A stretch of DNA of 64,000 bases from Variovorax paradoxus NBRC 15149 (GCF_001591365.1 NZ_BCUT01000007.1:434001-498000); one strand, 5' to 3'. Shown: positions 54,541-63,305, numbered from the stretch's first letter. Translations and numbers: made by a program. The notes: generated by a model from the letters alone, not told the origin.

Positions 54541-55494
54541 ATGCGTGTGGTGATCATGACGGACGAGATCGGCTGGCACACGCGCCAGCTGCAGGCCGCG
54601 CTGCGCGCACGCGGCGCGGTGGGGCGCTGCGTCGACCTGGCCGACTGCAACATCGACACCACTGCCGCATGGCATGGCCTGGTCATTCCCGGCTACGGCC
54701 GCGAGCTGCCCGATGCGGTGCTGGTGCGCGGCATCGCCGGCGGAAGCTTCGAGCAGGTCACCAAGCGGCTGGGCGTGCTGCATGCGCTGCGCGAACTCGG
54801 CGTGCCGGTCTACAACGACGCGCGCGCCATCGAGCGCACGGTCGACAAGTCGATGACCAGCCTGCTGCTGCATGCCGCGCGCATTCCCGCGCCTGCCACC
54901 TGGGCCACCGAGTCGGCGGCCCAGGCGCGGCGCATCGCCATGCGCGAGATGGCCGCGGGCCACGCGCTGGTGCTCAAGCCTTTGTTCGGTTCGCAGGGCA
55001 AGAACCTCCAGCTGGTGGGCGAGGTCGACGGCGTCCATCATCCGATGCCCGACATCGATGCGCGCTACGCGGGTCTGGCCTATCTGCAGCGCTTCGTGCC
55101 GCCCATGGCTTCGCCGGGCTTCGACTGGCGCGTGATGGTGGTGGGCGGACGCGCCGTCACCGCGATGCGGCGCGTCAGCATGCACTGGATCCACAACGTG
55201 GCCCAGGGCGCGCGCTGCGAGCCGGCCGTGCTGGAGCCCGCGCTCGCGCAACTGGCCGAAGGCGCGGCGCAGGCGCTCGACATGGACTACGCGGGCGTGG
55301 ACCTCATCGCGGCGGCCAGCGGGCCGAAGATCCAGGTGCTCGAGGTCAATGGCGTGGCCGCCTGGCAGGGGCTGCAGCGCGTGACGGGCTTCAACATTGC
55401 GCGCGCCATCGTCGACGACCTGCTCGACCGCAAGCTCGCGCAGGCGCGCCGCCTCGTGCAGCAGAACCTGCCGCCGCCGGAGCGCCGCGCCTGA
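54541..55494 (+). CDS. RimK-like ATP-grasp ligase of the H4MPT cluster
   Basis: 317 residues. RimK features: VYNDARAIERTVDKSMTSLLL, ALVLKPLFGSQGKNL (glycine-rich loop), and the metal site IQVLEVNGVAAWQGL. RimK relatives add glutamate; MptN/CofF do so to H4MPT and F420. Two bases after mch and overlapping the next start, so it is within the operon. It is probably the ORF5-type protein known from methylotroph clusters. Candidate roles: glutamylation of methylofuran or a step in pterin side-chain assembly (inference). Confidence 0.8.
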   Translation: MRVVIMTDEIGWHTRQLQAALRARGAVGRCVDLADCNIDTTAAWHGLVIPGYGRELPDAVLVRGIAGGSFEQVTKRLGVLHALRELGVPVYNDARAIERTVDKSMTSLLLHAARIPAPATWATESAAQARRIAMREMAAGHALVLKPLFGSQGKNLQLVGEVDGVHHPMPDIDARYAGLAYLQRFVPPMASPGFDWRVMVVGGRAVTAMRRVSMHWIHNVAQGARCEPAVLEPALAQLAEGAAQALDMDYAGVDLIAAASGPKIQVLEVNGVAAWQGLQRVTGFNIARAIVDDLLDRKLAQARRLVQQNLPPPERRA

Positions 55495-56441
55495 TGATGA
55501 CGACGAACGCGCGGCAGGCGGCCATCGAGCGTGCACGGGCCTGCTTCCTGCGCGCCTGCTGGCTCGACGTGGCCGTGCGCAAGCCAGGCAACGTGAGCCA
55601 GGCTTCGCCAGGCCACGGCATGCAGGCCTCGATGTTCATTGCCAGCGCCGAGGCCGCGGCCGGTGCGCTGTTCGAGCCCGGCTTGCGCGTCGGCGCGCGC
55701 ATCGAGGCGGCCGTGGCGGCCACCTGGGCGGTGGCGGGGTGCAACACCAACCTCGGCATCCTGCTGCTGTGCGCGCCCATCGCGCTCGCGGTGGAGCAGC
55801 ACCCGCAGGCCGCAACCCCCGCGGCCTTGCGCGCGGCCGTGGCGTCGGTGCTGGCCGCGCTCGACATCGACGATGCGCGCGCCGCCTACCGCGCGATTGC
55901 GCAGGCGCATCCCGGAGGCCTGGGCACCGCGCCGGCCGAGGACGTGCGCGATGCGCCCAGCGTCGACCTGCGTGCCGCCATGGCGCTTGCCGCCGACCGT
56001 GACCTCATCGCGCGCCAGTACCGCGACGGGTTCGCGGACTTGTTCGCGCTGGCGTTCCAGCAACCGATGCAACCGGCGGGCTGGGGCGAGGCGCCGGCCG
56101 ATGCCGGTGCACCGCCCGATACCGTCACTGTGGCTTTCGTCCAACGGCTTTACCTGGCCTGTCTGAGCGCCTTTCCTGATTCACACATTGTTCGAAAACA
56201 CGGCGAGCGCGTGGCACAGACTGTCATGACGGCGGCGCAGGCCTGGCAGGAGCGTGCCGGCGCGGGCGTGGCGCTCGACGCCGACCCCGGCTTCGCCGCT
56301 TGGGACTTTTCCCTCAAGGCCGCAGGCGTCAACCCCGGGACCAGCGCCGATTTCACCGTGGCGGCGCTGCTGCTTTCGGGCTGGATCCGCTCGTGCGCGG
56401 CGCCCGCGCGCGAGGCAGCCAATGGATGGCACGGATCGTGA
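55494..56441 (+). CDS. CitG-like protein (triphosphoribosyl-dephospho-CoA synthase family) of the H4MPT cluster
   Basis: 315 residues. CitG-family traits are the N-terminal DVAVRKPGNVSQASPGHGM and the C-terminal NPGTSADFTVAALLLSGW. Real CitG makes the citrate lyase prosthetic group, but no citrate lyase gene is near; instead this type sits between the RimK-like gene and fae, as ORF7 does in methylotrophs. A phosphoribosyl-transfer role in H4MPT synthesis is plausible but unproven. The start is the first of two tandem ATGs and shares a base with the preceding stop (TGATG). Confidence 0.8.
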   Translation: MMTTNARQAAIERARACFLRACWLDVAVRKPGNVSQASPGHGMQASMFIASAEAAAGALFEPGLRVGARIEAAVAATWAVAGCNTNLGILLLCAPIALAVEQHPQAATPAALRAAVASVLAALDIDDARAAYRAIAQAHPGGLGTAPAEDVRDAPSVDLRAAMALAADRDLIARQYRDGFADLFALAFQQPMQPAGWGEAPADAGAPPDTVTVAFVQRLYLACLSAFPDSHIVRKHGERVAQTVMTAAQAWQERAGAGVALDADPGFAAWDFSLKAAGVNPGTSADFTVAALLLSGWIRSCAAPAREAANGWHGS

Positions 56442-56442
56442 T
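56427..56442 (+). promoter_or_regulatory. Possible second sigma-54 promoter, upstream of fae
   Basis: TGGCACG-GATC-GTGAT has a perfect -24 half but a poor -12 half (GTGAT for TTGCW, losing the C of the GC doublet). It ends at the CitG-like stop codon, about 83 bases before fae. No palindrome like that at 50.22 kb lies nearby. Weak candidate. Confidence 0.3.
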
Positions 56443-56524
56443 ACCCATGGCTTTGCGCTGGTCTTCCTGACCGGTGTCGTATTGACCCTAAACACCTTGG
56501 ACCTCTGAGAGGAGACTCGAAACC

Positions 56525-57037
56525 ATGGCAAAAATCGATCGACTGATGGTGGGCGAATCGCTCGTTGGCGACGGCAACGAAGTAGCCCATATCGACCTGA
56601 TCATCGGACCGCGCGGCAGCGCTGCCGAGACCGCCTTCGCGAACGCGTTGACGAACAACAAGGACGGCTTCACTTCGCTGCTCGCAGTCGTGGCTCCCAA
56701 CCTGCTGACCAAGCCGGCCACCGTGATGTTCAACAAAGTGACCATCAAGGGCGCCAAGCAGGCGGTGCAGATGTTCGGGCCGGCGCAGCGCGCCGTGGCG
56801 CTGGCGGTGGCCGACAGCGTCGAGGATGGCACCATCCCCATGGCGGAGGCGGACAACCTGTTCATCTGCGTCGGCGTGTTCATCCACTGGCTTGCCGACG
56901 ACGACAAGAAGATCCAGGACTACAACTACCAGGCCACCCGCGAAGCCATCCAGCGCGCCGTGGCCGGCTCGCCGACCGCCGCGGAAGTGGTCGACAAGAA
57001 GGGCACGACGGCACACCCGTTCGCAGCCCATCTTTGA
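56525..57037 (+). CDS. fae: Formaldehyde-activating enzyme
   Basis: 170 residues, highly conserved. It condenses formaldehyde with H4MPT to methylene-H4MPT. The catalytic-His region EVAHIDLIIGPRGSAAETAF is intact (H22 here), as are NNKDGFTSLLAV, MFGPAQRAVA and the C-terminal THAHPF-like AHPFAAHL. A good ribosome-binding site (GAGAGGAG) suggests strong translation. It follows the CitG-like gene by 83 bases, which contain a possible sigma-54 element, and ends in a bidirectional terminator. Confidence 0.97.
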   Translation: MAKIDRLMVGESLVGDGNEVAHIDLIIGPRGSAAETAFANALTNNKDGFTSLLAVVAPNLLTKPATVMFNKVTIKGAKQAVQMFGPAQRAVALAVADSVEDGTIPMAEADNLFICVGVFIHWLADDDKKIQDYNYQATREAIQRAVAGSPTAAEVVDKKGTTAHPFAAHL

Positions 57038-57056
57038 GCCTCTGAGCCGCAAGAAC

Positions 57057-57089
57057 AAAAGCCGACGCGGTTCACGCGTCGGCTTTTTT
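57057..57089. terminator. Bidirectional rho-independent terminator between fae and folB
   Basis: Thirteen-base stem AAAAGCCGACGCG / CGCGTCGGCTTTT with a GTTCA loop, A-run before and T-run after. It serves the plus-strand fae operon and the convergent folB gene. Confidence 0.95.
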
Positions 57090-57101
57090 ATCTTCGGAGG
57101 T

Positions 57102-57632
57102 TCAGTGCTTGGCGGGCACCATGCCGCTCGCAAGAAAGTTCAGCACGGTCGCGCCGTGCCCCAGCTTCGAGGCGCGATGCGTGGGCGCGTGGCGGTCGAT
57201 CTGCACCCCCACCGCCTGCACATCGTCGAACTTGCGCGGCTTCACGACCTTCACGCGGACCCAGCTGGCACCGAATTCGTCGATGAGGATGTCGGCAATG
57301 GCCTCTGCAAAGGCCTCGAGCAGTTGCAGCCGGTGCTCGGCCATGAGCCGCACCAGCCGCTCGCGCACCATGCCGTAGTCGATGGTGTCGCCGATGCGGT
57401 CGGTGTCGCACGCGCGCGCGCGGGGTACGCCGGCGTGCACATCGATCAAGAGGGGCTGCGGATGATGCAGCTCGGAGTCGTGGATGCCGATCACCGTCTG
57501 GCCGCTGAAGCCCTCGATGAAGATCAGGTCCATGGGCGCGGCTGCCTCGGCCGCGTCGGGCGATGCGTTCGAGGCAGGCGAGGCATTCGAAGAAGAAAGG
57601 CGGGCGACGGAAGGACGCGGGCTGGTGTTCAA
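57102..57632 (-). CDS. folB: Dihydroneopterin aldolase (FolB family) in the H4MPT cluster
   Basis: 176 residues from a TTG start preceded by TGGAGACACC; an ATG at 57680 is the alternative. A Ser/Ala-rich N-terminal extension of about 33 residues precedes the FolB fold (MDLIFIEGFSGQTVIGIHDSE). Active-site Glu (HDSE) and Lys (VKVVKPRK) are present, so it should be catalytically competent. FolB makes 6-hydroxymethyl-dihydropterin for folate; placed in the H4MPT cluster it may supply the pterin for H4MPT. It faces fae and is divergent from the sigma-54 activator. Confidence 0.85.
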   Translation of the reverse strand: MNTSPRPSVARLSSSNASPASNASPDAAEAAAPMDLIFIEGFSGQTVIGIHDSELHHPQPLLIDVHAGVPRARACDTDRIGDTIDYGMVRERLVRLMAEHRLQLLEAFAEAIADILIDEFGASWVRVKVVKPRKFDDVQAVGVQIDRHAPTHRASKLGHGATVLNFLASGMVPAKH

Positions 57633-57819
57633 GTGGTGTCTCCAGTGATCGAATGTGTTTGAAAGTGTGTCTGGCGGCATGCAAGCCCACCCCAGCGAGA
57701 TTCGTCAACGCAAAATGCAGGCCAGAGACCGGACCCGCTCCGGCATTGCCAGTGCTTGGTGTTTCACCGGGTGCGCGGCAAGCCGGCAGGCACAACAATG
57801 GGCCGAACAAGGAGACACG

Positions 57820-57846
57820 ATGGAACGCGCCGGAGAACTCCAATGA
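57820..57846 (+). CDS. Eight-residue leader ORF coupled to the sigma-54 activator
   Basis: ATG-GAA-CGC-GCC-GGA-GAA-CTC-CAA-TGA encodes MERAGELQ. It has an excellent ribosome-binding site (AAGGAGACACG) and its stop overlaps the activator's ATG as ATGA. The activator's own site (GGAGAACTCC) lies inside it, so translation of the leader probably feeds the regulator. Could be a translational-coupling device or chance. Seen directly; function inferred. Confidence 0.4.
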   Translation: MERAGELQ

Positions 57847-59891
57847 CATTGACGCTGAGGCAAGGCGATCGACACGCTGACCGTGTGCTCGACGTGGTGA
57901 GGCGGGGCTTTCATGAAGAGGGCAATGACCTGGTCACGCGCTCCTGGAGCCGCTGCCTGAACCAGTACCAGCTCGATCCCGGCCGCCCGCGCGAACCGGT
58001 GGTCATTGCATCGTCGGCGCTGCAGAGCCGGCGCAACCAGCATGCCGACGTCATCGAGTGCGCGCGCTACGAGATGACCACGCTCTACCAGCAGCTCGCG
58101 GATGCCGAATCCGCCGTGGTGCTGACCGATACCGACGGCGTGATCGTGCACATGGTGTCCTCGCCGGAGTTCGCCGCCGAAGCGGAGCCCATGGGCCTGC
58201 GCGCCGGCGGCATGTGGGGCGAGGCCGAGGCCGGCACCAATGGCATGGGCACCTGCCTGGCCGCGGCGCATCCGATCTCCGTGCGGCGCGAAGAGCATTT
58301 CTTCAGCCACTTCACGCAGCTCACGTGTTCGGCGGTGCCGGTGTTCGATCCGTCCGGCGAGATCATCGCCGTGCTCGACGTGACCAGCCGCTCCAGCCTC
58401 ATGCAGCAGCACGTGCTGGTGCTCTTGGGCATGACGGCGCGCATGATCGAGAACCGGCTCATCGACAAGCGCTTCTCGAATGCGCATCCGCTGCACTTCC
58501 ACAGCCGGCCCGAATTCGTCTACACGCTGCATGAAGGCAAGCTCGCGGTCGGCGACGACGGGCGCATTCTTGCGGCCAACCGCAGCGCCTTGTTCCAGCT
58601 CGGCCTGCAGTCAATGGACGAAATCCGCACGCAGCGCATCGACGATCTGTTCCAGACCTCGCTCGAGGACATCGTCCAGCGCAGCCTTTCTTCTTCATTC
58701 CATCCGGTGGTGGCCTACCGCGCCAATGCGGCGCTGCGTTTCTTCGCGGTGGCGCGGCGGCCGGCTTCGGACGCCGCCACGCCGGCGCGTGCGCGCGTGG
58801 CCGGCGCGGCAGGCACGGCATCGATGGTGGCCGAGACGGGCGCCGACGCTTTCCGTGCGCCGCTGCGGCCGGCGGCCGCGCGTGCGCCGAGCGTTCGCAC
58901 CTTCAAGGACGCGCGGCTCGTGGCCCATCTGGACACCGCGCGGCGCGTGGTCGCGCGCCGGACCCCGGTGCTGCTGTGCGGCGAAACCGGTTCGGGCAAG
59001 GAAGTGTTCGCGCGCGCGATCCACGAGAGCAGCCCGCATGCCGAGGGCGCCTTCGTCGCGGTCAATTGCGCGAGCCTGCCCGAGACGCTGATCGAATCCG
59101 AGCTCTTCGGCTACAAGGCCGGCGCCTTCACCGGTGCGCAGCGCAGCGGGCGGCGCGGCAAGATCCTGCAGGCCGATGGCGGCACGCTGTTCCTCGACGA
59201 AATCGCCGACATGCCGCTGGAGCTGCAGGCCCGGCTGCTGCGCGTGCTCGACGAGCGCCAGGTCACGCCGCTGGGCACCGAGGACACCCATCCGGTGGAC
59301 TTCCAGCTCGTGAGCGCGAGCCACCAGCACCTGCCGAGCCTGGTGCGCGAAGGCCGCTTCCGCGAAGACCTCTACTACCGCCTGGCCGGCATCGAACTCG
59401 ACCTGCCCGCGCTGCGCGACCGCAGCGACAAGCGCGACCTGATCCACGACGTGCTCAAGGACGAAGGCGGCAACGACAGCCGGCTCGGCGAAGAGGCCGA
59501 GCGCCTGCTCATGGCCTATTCATGGCCCGGCAACCTGCGGCAGCTGCGCCACGTGCTGCGCAGCGCCGCCGCGCTGGCCGACGGCAAGACCATCACGCGG
59601 GAGCACCTGCCTTCGCTGGCCGTGCGCACGGCACCTTCGCCATTGCCCGCGCTGGCCCATGCGGCAGTGTCCGAACCGTCCGATGCGGCCGCGGACGCGG
59701 CGCCGTCCGATGCGGCACCGGCCATCAAGCAACTCAACCCGATCCAGGCCAACGAGCGGCAGGTGCTGCTGCAGATGCTCGAGCAGCATCGCTGGAACGT
59801 GAGCAACGTCGCCAAGGCGCTCGATGTCAGCCGCAACACCCTGTACCGAAAACTCCACAAGCTTCACATCGAGATCTCTCCACCCGATTGA
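57843..59891 (+). CDS. Sigma-54-dependent transcriptional activator, AcoR-like
   Basis: 682 residues. An N-terminal GAF-type sensor (about 50-200) and a PAS-like segment (about 205-300) precede the AAA+ domain with Walker A GETGSGKE (380-387) and the sigma-54 contact loop GAFTGA (427-432). A Fis-type helix-turn-helix (NVSNVAKALDVSRNTLYRKL) ends the protein at about 651-673. It is in the middle of the H4MPT cluster, and the cluster's first promoter is a sigma-54 type, so it is the probable activator. AcoR-like proteins sense small carbonyl or alcohol compounds; the ligand here is unknown. Confidence 0.92.
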   Translation: MTLTLRQGDRHADRVLDVVRRGFHEEGNDLVTRSWSRCLNQYQLDPGRPREPVVIASSALQSRRNQHADVIECARYEMTTLYQQLADAESAVVLTDTDGVIVHMVSSPEFAAEAEPMGLRAGGMWGEAEAGTNGMGTCLAAAHPISVRREEHFFSHFTQLTCSAVPVFDPSGEIIAVLDVTSRSSLMQQHVLVLLGMTARMIENRLIDKRFSNAHPLHFHSRPEFVYTLHEGKLAVGDDGRILAANRSALFQLGLQSMDEIRTQRIDDLFQTSLEDIVQRSLSSSFHPVVAYRANAALRFFAVARRPASDAATPARARVAGAAGTASMVAETGADAFRAPLRPAAARAPSVRTFKDARLVAHLDTARRVVARRTPVLLCGETGSGKEVFARAIHESSPHAEGAFVAVNCASLPETLIESELFGYKAGAFTGAQRSGRRGKILQADGGTLFLDEIADMPLELQARLLRVLDERQVTPLGTEDTHPVDFQLVSASHQHLPSLVREGRFREDLYYRLAGIELDLPALRDRSDKRDLIHDVLKDEGGNDSRLGEEAERLLMAYSWPGNLRQLRHVLRSAAALADGKTITREHLPSLAVRTAPSPLPALAHAAVSEPSDAAADAAPSDAAPAIKQLNPIQANERQVLLQMLEQHRWNVSNVAKALDVSRNTLYRKLHKLHIEISPPD

Positions 59892-59909
59892 GCCTGAGGG
59901 CTCGCAGAC

Positions 59910-60563
59910 ATGACGAACGGGGAGCCGGCGGGCACGGGCAAGATCGATCCACGCGGCGCCGCGCTGGCGGCCGAAGACGGCGAAGCGCCGCTGCCGGCAT
60001 CGCCGCCGCGCTCGCGGCTGGCCTGGTGCGTCACGGGTTCGGGCCATTTCCTCGAGGAATCGCTCGCCATTGCGGCGCGGCTGCCTTCGGTCGACCTGTT
60101 CCTCTCGGCCGCAGCTGAAGAGGTGCTGCCGATCTACAAGCTGCAGATCGAGGCGCTCAGGCCGCGTTTTCGCGTGTTCCGCGACAAGACGGCCAGCGGC
60201 GTGCCGGTGGGCATGCTCTACGACGATGTCTATCACACGGTGGTGGTGGCGCCGGCCACCAGCAATACGGTGGCCAAGTGCGCATTCGGCATCAGCGACT
60301 CGCTGCCGACGAACATGTTTGCGCAGGCCGGCAAGCTCGGCATTCCTGGCATCGTGTTTGCATGCGATACGGAACCGGTGGTGGTGACCAAGTCGCCGCA
60401 TGACTGGGTCACGCTGCGCCCGCGGCGCATCGAACTGGACAACGTGGAGCGGCTGCGCGGCATCGACTTTTGCCAGGTGGTCTGTTCACCGGCCCAATTG
60501 GAGACCGCGCTCGACACGCGCCTGAAGGAACTTTCTCTCGCATGGAACACATCGTCTTCCTGA
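59910..60563 (+). CDS. Flavoprotein, DmrB/AfpA-like (dihydromethanopterin reductase candidate)
   Basis: 217 residues of the FMN-binding flavoprotein (PpcDC-like) fold: WCVTGSGHFLEESLAIA near the N-terminus after a 35-residue extension, and VVVAPATSNTVAKCAFGISDSL. Relatives in H4MPT clusters (AfpA; archaeal DmrB) reduce dihydromethanopterin to H4MPT, the last step of cofactor synthesis. Its 3' end overlaps the next gene by 22 bases. 18 bases separate it from the activator stop. Confidence 0.82.
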   Translation: MTNGEPAGTGKIDPRGAALAAEDGEAPLPASPPRSRLAWCVTGSGHFLEESLAIAARLPSVDLFLSAAAEEVLPIYKLQIEALRPRFRVFRDKTASGVPVGMLYDDVYHTVVVAPATSNTVAKCAFGISDSLPTNMFAQAGKLGIPGIVFACDTEPVVVTKSPHDWVTLRPRRIELDNVERLRGIDFCQVVCSPAQLETALDTRLKELSLAWNTSSS

Positions 60564-62026
60564 CCGGGCGCCTCGCCCAAGCCAGCCTCACGCGGGTGCT
60601 GGCCGGGATCGAGGCGGCACCGTTCACATGGGAAGTGCGCGAGATCGGCCTGCAGGTGGCGGCGCTGATGACGGCCGACATGATCCGCCGCCGCGTCGCG
60701 GCCCCGGTGTTCAGCGAGGGCGAAGGCGAGGGCGCCGCGCCACGCCGCGCCGACCGCATCATGGTGCCGGGCCGCTGCCGCGGCGACGTCGAGGCGCTGA
60801 GCCTTCACTTCGGCGTTCCGGTGGAGCGCGGCCCGCAGGAGCTGAAAGACCTGCCGCGCCACTTCAACCGCAGCGCGCGCGCGGTCGACCTGGACGACTA
60901 CGAGGTCGCGATCTTTGCCGAGATCGTCGACGCGCCGCGGCTGTCGGTGGCGCAGATCGTCGAGCGCGCGCAGCAGCTCGCGGCCGACGGTGCCAATGTC
61001 ATCGACCTGGGCTGCCTGCCCGAGACGCGCTTCGACCACCTGGCCGAGAGCGTGCAGGCGCTGAAGGCCGCGGGCTTCCAGGTCAGCGTCGATTCGAGCG
61101 ACACACAGGAGCTGCTGCTCGGCGGAAAGGCCGGCGCCGACTACCTGCTGAGCCTCACGCTCGACACGCTGTGGATCGCCGACGAGGTCGCGGCCACGCC
61201 GGTGCTGATACCGCGCGTTCCGGCCGACGAAGCGTCGCTGTACGAAGCCGTCGAGCAGATGCAGCGGCGCGGCCGTGCCTTCCTGGCCGATTCGATCCTC
61301 GACCCGATACCCTTCGGCCTGACCGCCTCCATCGTGCGCTACCACCGGCTGCGCGAGCGCTTCCCCGATGCGCCGATCATGCTCGGCGTGGGCAACCTCA
61401 CCGAGCTCACCGAGGCCGACACCAGCGGCATCAACGCGGTGCTGTTCGGCATTGCCGCCGAGCTGAACGTGGCGGCGGTGCTGACCACGCAGGTGAGCCA
61501 GCATGCGCGCCGCGCGGTGAGCGAGGCCGACTGGGCGCGCCGCATCATGCATGCCGCGGCGCGCAACGCCACCTTGCCCAAGGGCATGAGCGATGCGCTG
61601 ATGACGGTGCACGCCAAGCATCCGTTCCCCGACACGCCCGAGGAGATCGGCGAGATCGCCTCGCAGGTGCGCGACCCCAACTTTCGCGTGCAGATTTCGC
61701 CGCTCGGCCTGCACGTGTACAACCGCGACGGCATGCGGCTCGCGCAGGGCGCCTTCGAACTCTGGCCGCAGCTCCAGCTGCAGGACGATGCCGACCATGC
61801 GTTCTACATGGGCGTGGAGCTGGCGCGCGCCGAGATCGCCTGGCAGCTCGGCAAGCGCTACGTGCAGGACCAGCCGCTCGACTGGGGCTGCGCCGCGCCG
61901 CGCGCCACCGAAGATCTCGCGCGCTGGTGCGCGCCGGGAACTACCATGAAGACATCGAAGAAGAACAGCGCGGCCGAGGCCGATGCCACCAGCAGCAGCA
62001 CCACCACCGCGCCATCCCCCTCATGA
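60542..62026 (+). CDS. DUF6513 protein with dihydropteroate-synthase-like domain
   Basis: 494 residues. The pterin-binding (DHPS-like) TIM barrel spans about residues 125-400: ANVIDLGCLPETRFDHL, VSVDSSDTQELLLGGKAGADYL and FLADSILDPIPFGL. A separate N-terminal domain of about 120 residues precedes it, and a Ser/Thr-rich tail follows. Members are restricted to H4MPT users. A role in coupling the pterin to the RFAP-derived arylamine, analogous to folate DHPS, is the natural inference but not proven. It overlaps both neighbours. Confidence 0.78.
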   Translation: MEHIVFLTGRLAQASLTRVLAGIEAAPFTWEVREIGLQVAALMTADMIRRRVAAPVFSEGEGEGAAPRRADRIMVPGRCRGDVEALSLHFGVPVERGPQELKDLPRHFNRSARAVDLDDYEVAIFAEIVDAPRLSVAQIVERAQQLAADGANVIDLGCLPETRFDHLAESVQALKAAGFQVSVDSSDTQELLLGGKAGADYLLSLTLDTLWIADEVAATPVLIPRVPADEASLYEAVEQMQRRGRAFLADSILDPIPFGLTASIVRYHRLRERFPDAPIMLGVGNLTELTEADTSGINAVLFGIAAELNVAAVLTTQVSQHARRAVSEADWARRIMHAAARNATLPKGMSDALMTVHAKHPFPDTPEEIGEIASQVRDPNFRVQISPLGLHVYNRDGMRLAQGAFELWPQLQLQDDADHAFYMGVELARAEIAWQLGKRYVQDQPLDWGCAAPRATEDLARWCAPGTTMKTSKKNSAAEADATSSSTTTAPSPS

Positions 62027-62604
62027 ACGACCAGATCTTCGAAGCCGTGGTGACCACCGCGGCCCCCGGCGGCAAGCCGCACGTGGCGCCGATGGGCATC
62101 CGCTACCAGGAGGGCGGCATCCTGCTGATGCCGTTCAAGCCCTCGACCACGCATGACAACATCGTGGCCACCGGCCATGCGGTGCTCAACATCGTCTGCG
62201 ACACCCGCGTGTTCGCGGGCTGCGTGACGGGCCGCAAGCTGTGGCCCACGTTGCCGGCCGAGCGCATCGAAGGCGTGCGGCTCGCTTCTGCACTGCGCCA
62301 CGTCGAACTCGAACTGGCCGAGCAGCGCGACGACGTGCAGCGGCCGGTGCTGCGCATGGTGGCCGTGCACGAGGCCACGCATGCGCCGTTTGCCGGCTTC
62401 AACCGCGCGCAGGCCGCGGTGATCGAAGGGGCAGTGCTGGTCAGCCGGCTGCACATGCTCCCCCCCGAGAAAGTGGAAACCGAAATGACCTACCTGCAGA
62501 TCGCGATCGACAAGACCGCCGGCCCCGAGGAACGCGAGGCCTGGGAGTGGCTGCGCGCCGCGGTCGCGCAGCACCGCGCCGCCGACCGGGAGCGCACATC
62601 ATGA
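62023..62604 (+). CDS. DUF447 family protein (FMN-binding split-barrel fold)
   Basis: 193 residues. Features: VTTAAPGGKPHVAPMGIRYQ, a split-barrel flavin-binding opening, and a C-terminal helical part. DUF447 proteins occur almost only in methanogens and bacteria with H4MPT. Function unknown; flavin-dependent oxidoreductase in cofactor synthesis is possible. It overlaps the DUF6513 and mfnB genes by 4 bases each, so production of all three is coupled. Confidence 0.8.
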   Translation: MNDQIFEAVVTTAAPGGKPHVAPMGIRYQEGGILLMPFKPSTTHDNIVATGHAVLNIVCDTRVFAGCVTGRKLWPTLPAERIEGVRLASALRHVELELAEQRDDVQRPVLRMVAVHEATHAPFAGFNRAQAAVIEGAVLVSRLHMLPPEKVETEMTYLQIAIDKTAGPEEREAWEWLRAAVAQHRAADRERTS

Positions 62605-63305
62605 CGATGCGGATGCTGGTGAGCGTACGCAGCGTGGAGGAGGCCCTGCTCGCTGCCCGCGGCGGCGCCGACTTCATCGACCTGAAGGAGCCCAACGAAG
62701 GCGCGCTGGGCGGCCTGCCGGTGGCAACCATCGGCGCCATCGTGAGTGCGCTGCGCCGGCACGGCATCGGCCTGCCCGTGAGCGCGACGATCGGCGACCT
62801 GCCGATGCATGCGCTGGACGCGATCCTCGCGCAGGTGGATGCGGTGGGTGCCTGCGGCGTCGACTACGTGAAGGTCGGCATCGAGCGTGGGCCCGAGGCC
62901 TTGGCGGTGCTGGATGCGCTCGCGGCCTGCCACTGGCCGGTGGTGCCGGTCTTCATCGGCGACCACGGGCTCGATGCCGCGCTGACCGCGCATGCCTGCA
63001 CGCTCGGCTTTCCCGGGCTCATGGTCGACACCGCCGACAAAGAGGCCGGCAGCCTGTTCGATGCCGTGCCGATGGCCGATCTGCGTGCCTTCCTCGCCCA
63101 GGTGCGCGCCGCGGGGCAAATGGCTGGCGTGGCGGGCGCGCTGCGCACGGCGCATGTTCCGCTGCTGCAATCGTTGGCGCCGGATTTCGCGGGGTTTCGC
63201 AGCGCCGTTTGCGTGGGCGACCGCAAGGCGGCCCTGAGCCCGGAGCGGCTTGCGGCACTGGCCGCGCTGCTGCACGGCGAGGCGGTGGAGCCTGTAGCGG
63301 TCTGA
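62601..63305 (+). CDS. mfnB: (5-formylfuran-3-yl)methyl phosphate synthase
   Basis: 234 residues, class I aldolase-like barrel of the DUF556 family. Conserved lysines: K29 in DLKEPNEGALGG, K91 in DYVKVGIERG and K147 in DTADKEAGSLF; the last corresponds to the Schiff-base lysine of archaeal MfnB by my alignment. MfnB condenses two glyceraldehyde 3-phosphates into the furan ring of methanofuran. Its presence shows that the bacterium makes methylofuran. Overlaps DUF447 by 4 bases. Confidence 0.86.
   Translation: MTMRMLVSVRSVEEALLAARGGADFIDLKEPNEGALGGLPVATIGAIVSALRRHGIGLPVSATIGDLPMHALDAILAQVDAVGACGVDYVKVGIERGPEALAVLDALAACHWPVVPVFIGDHGLDAALTAHACTLGFPGLMVDTADKEAGSLFDAVPMADLRAFLAQVRAAGQMAGVAGALRTAHVPLLQSLAPDFAGFRSAVCVGDRKAALSPERLAALAALLHGEAVEPVAV

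Noticed and set aside
57672..57686. TGGCGGCATGCAAGC as a sigma-54 promoter for the activator gene
   Set aside because: GG and GC doublets have the right spacing but most other consensus positions fail, and sigma-54 activators usually have sigma-70 promoters.
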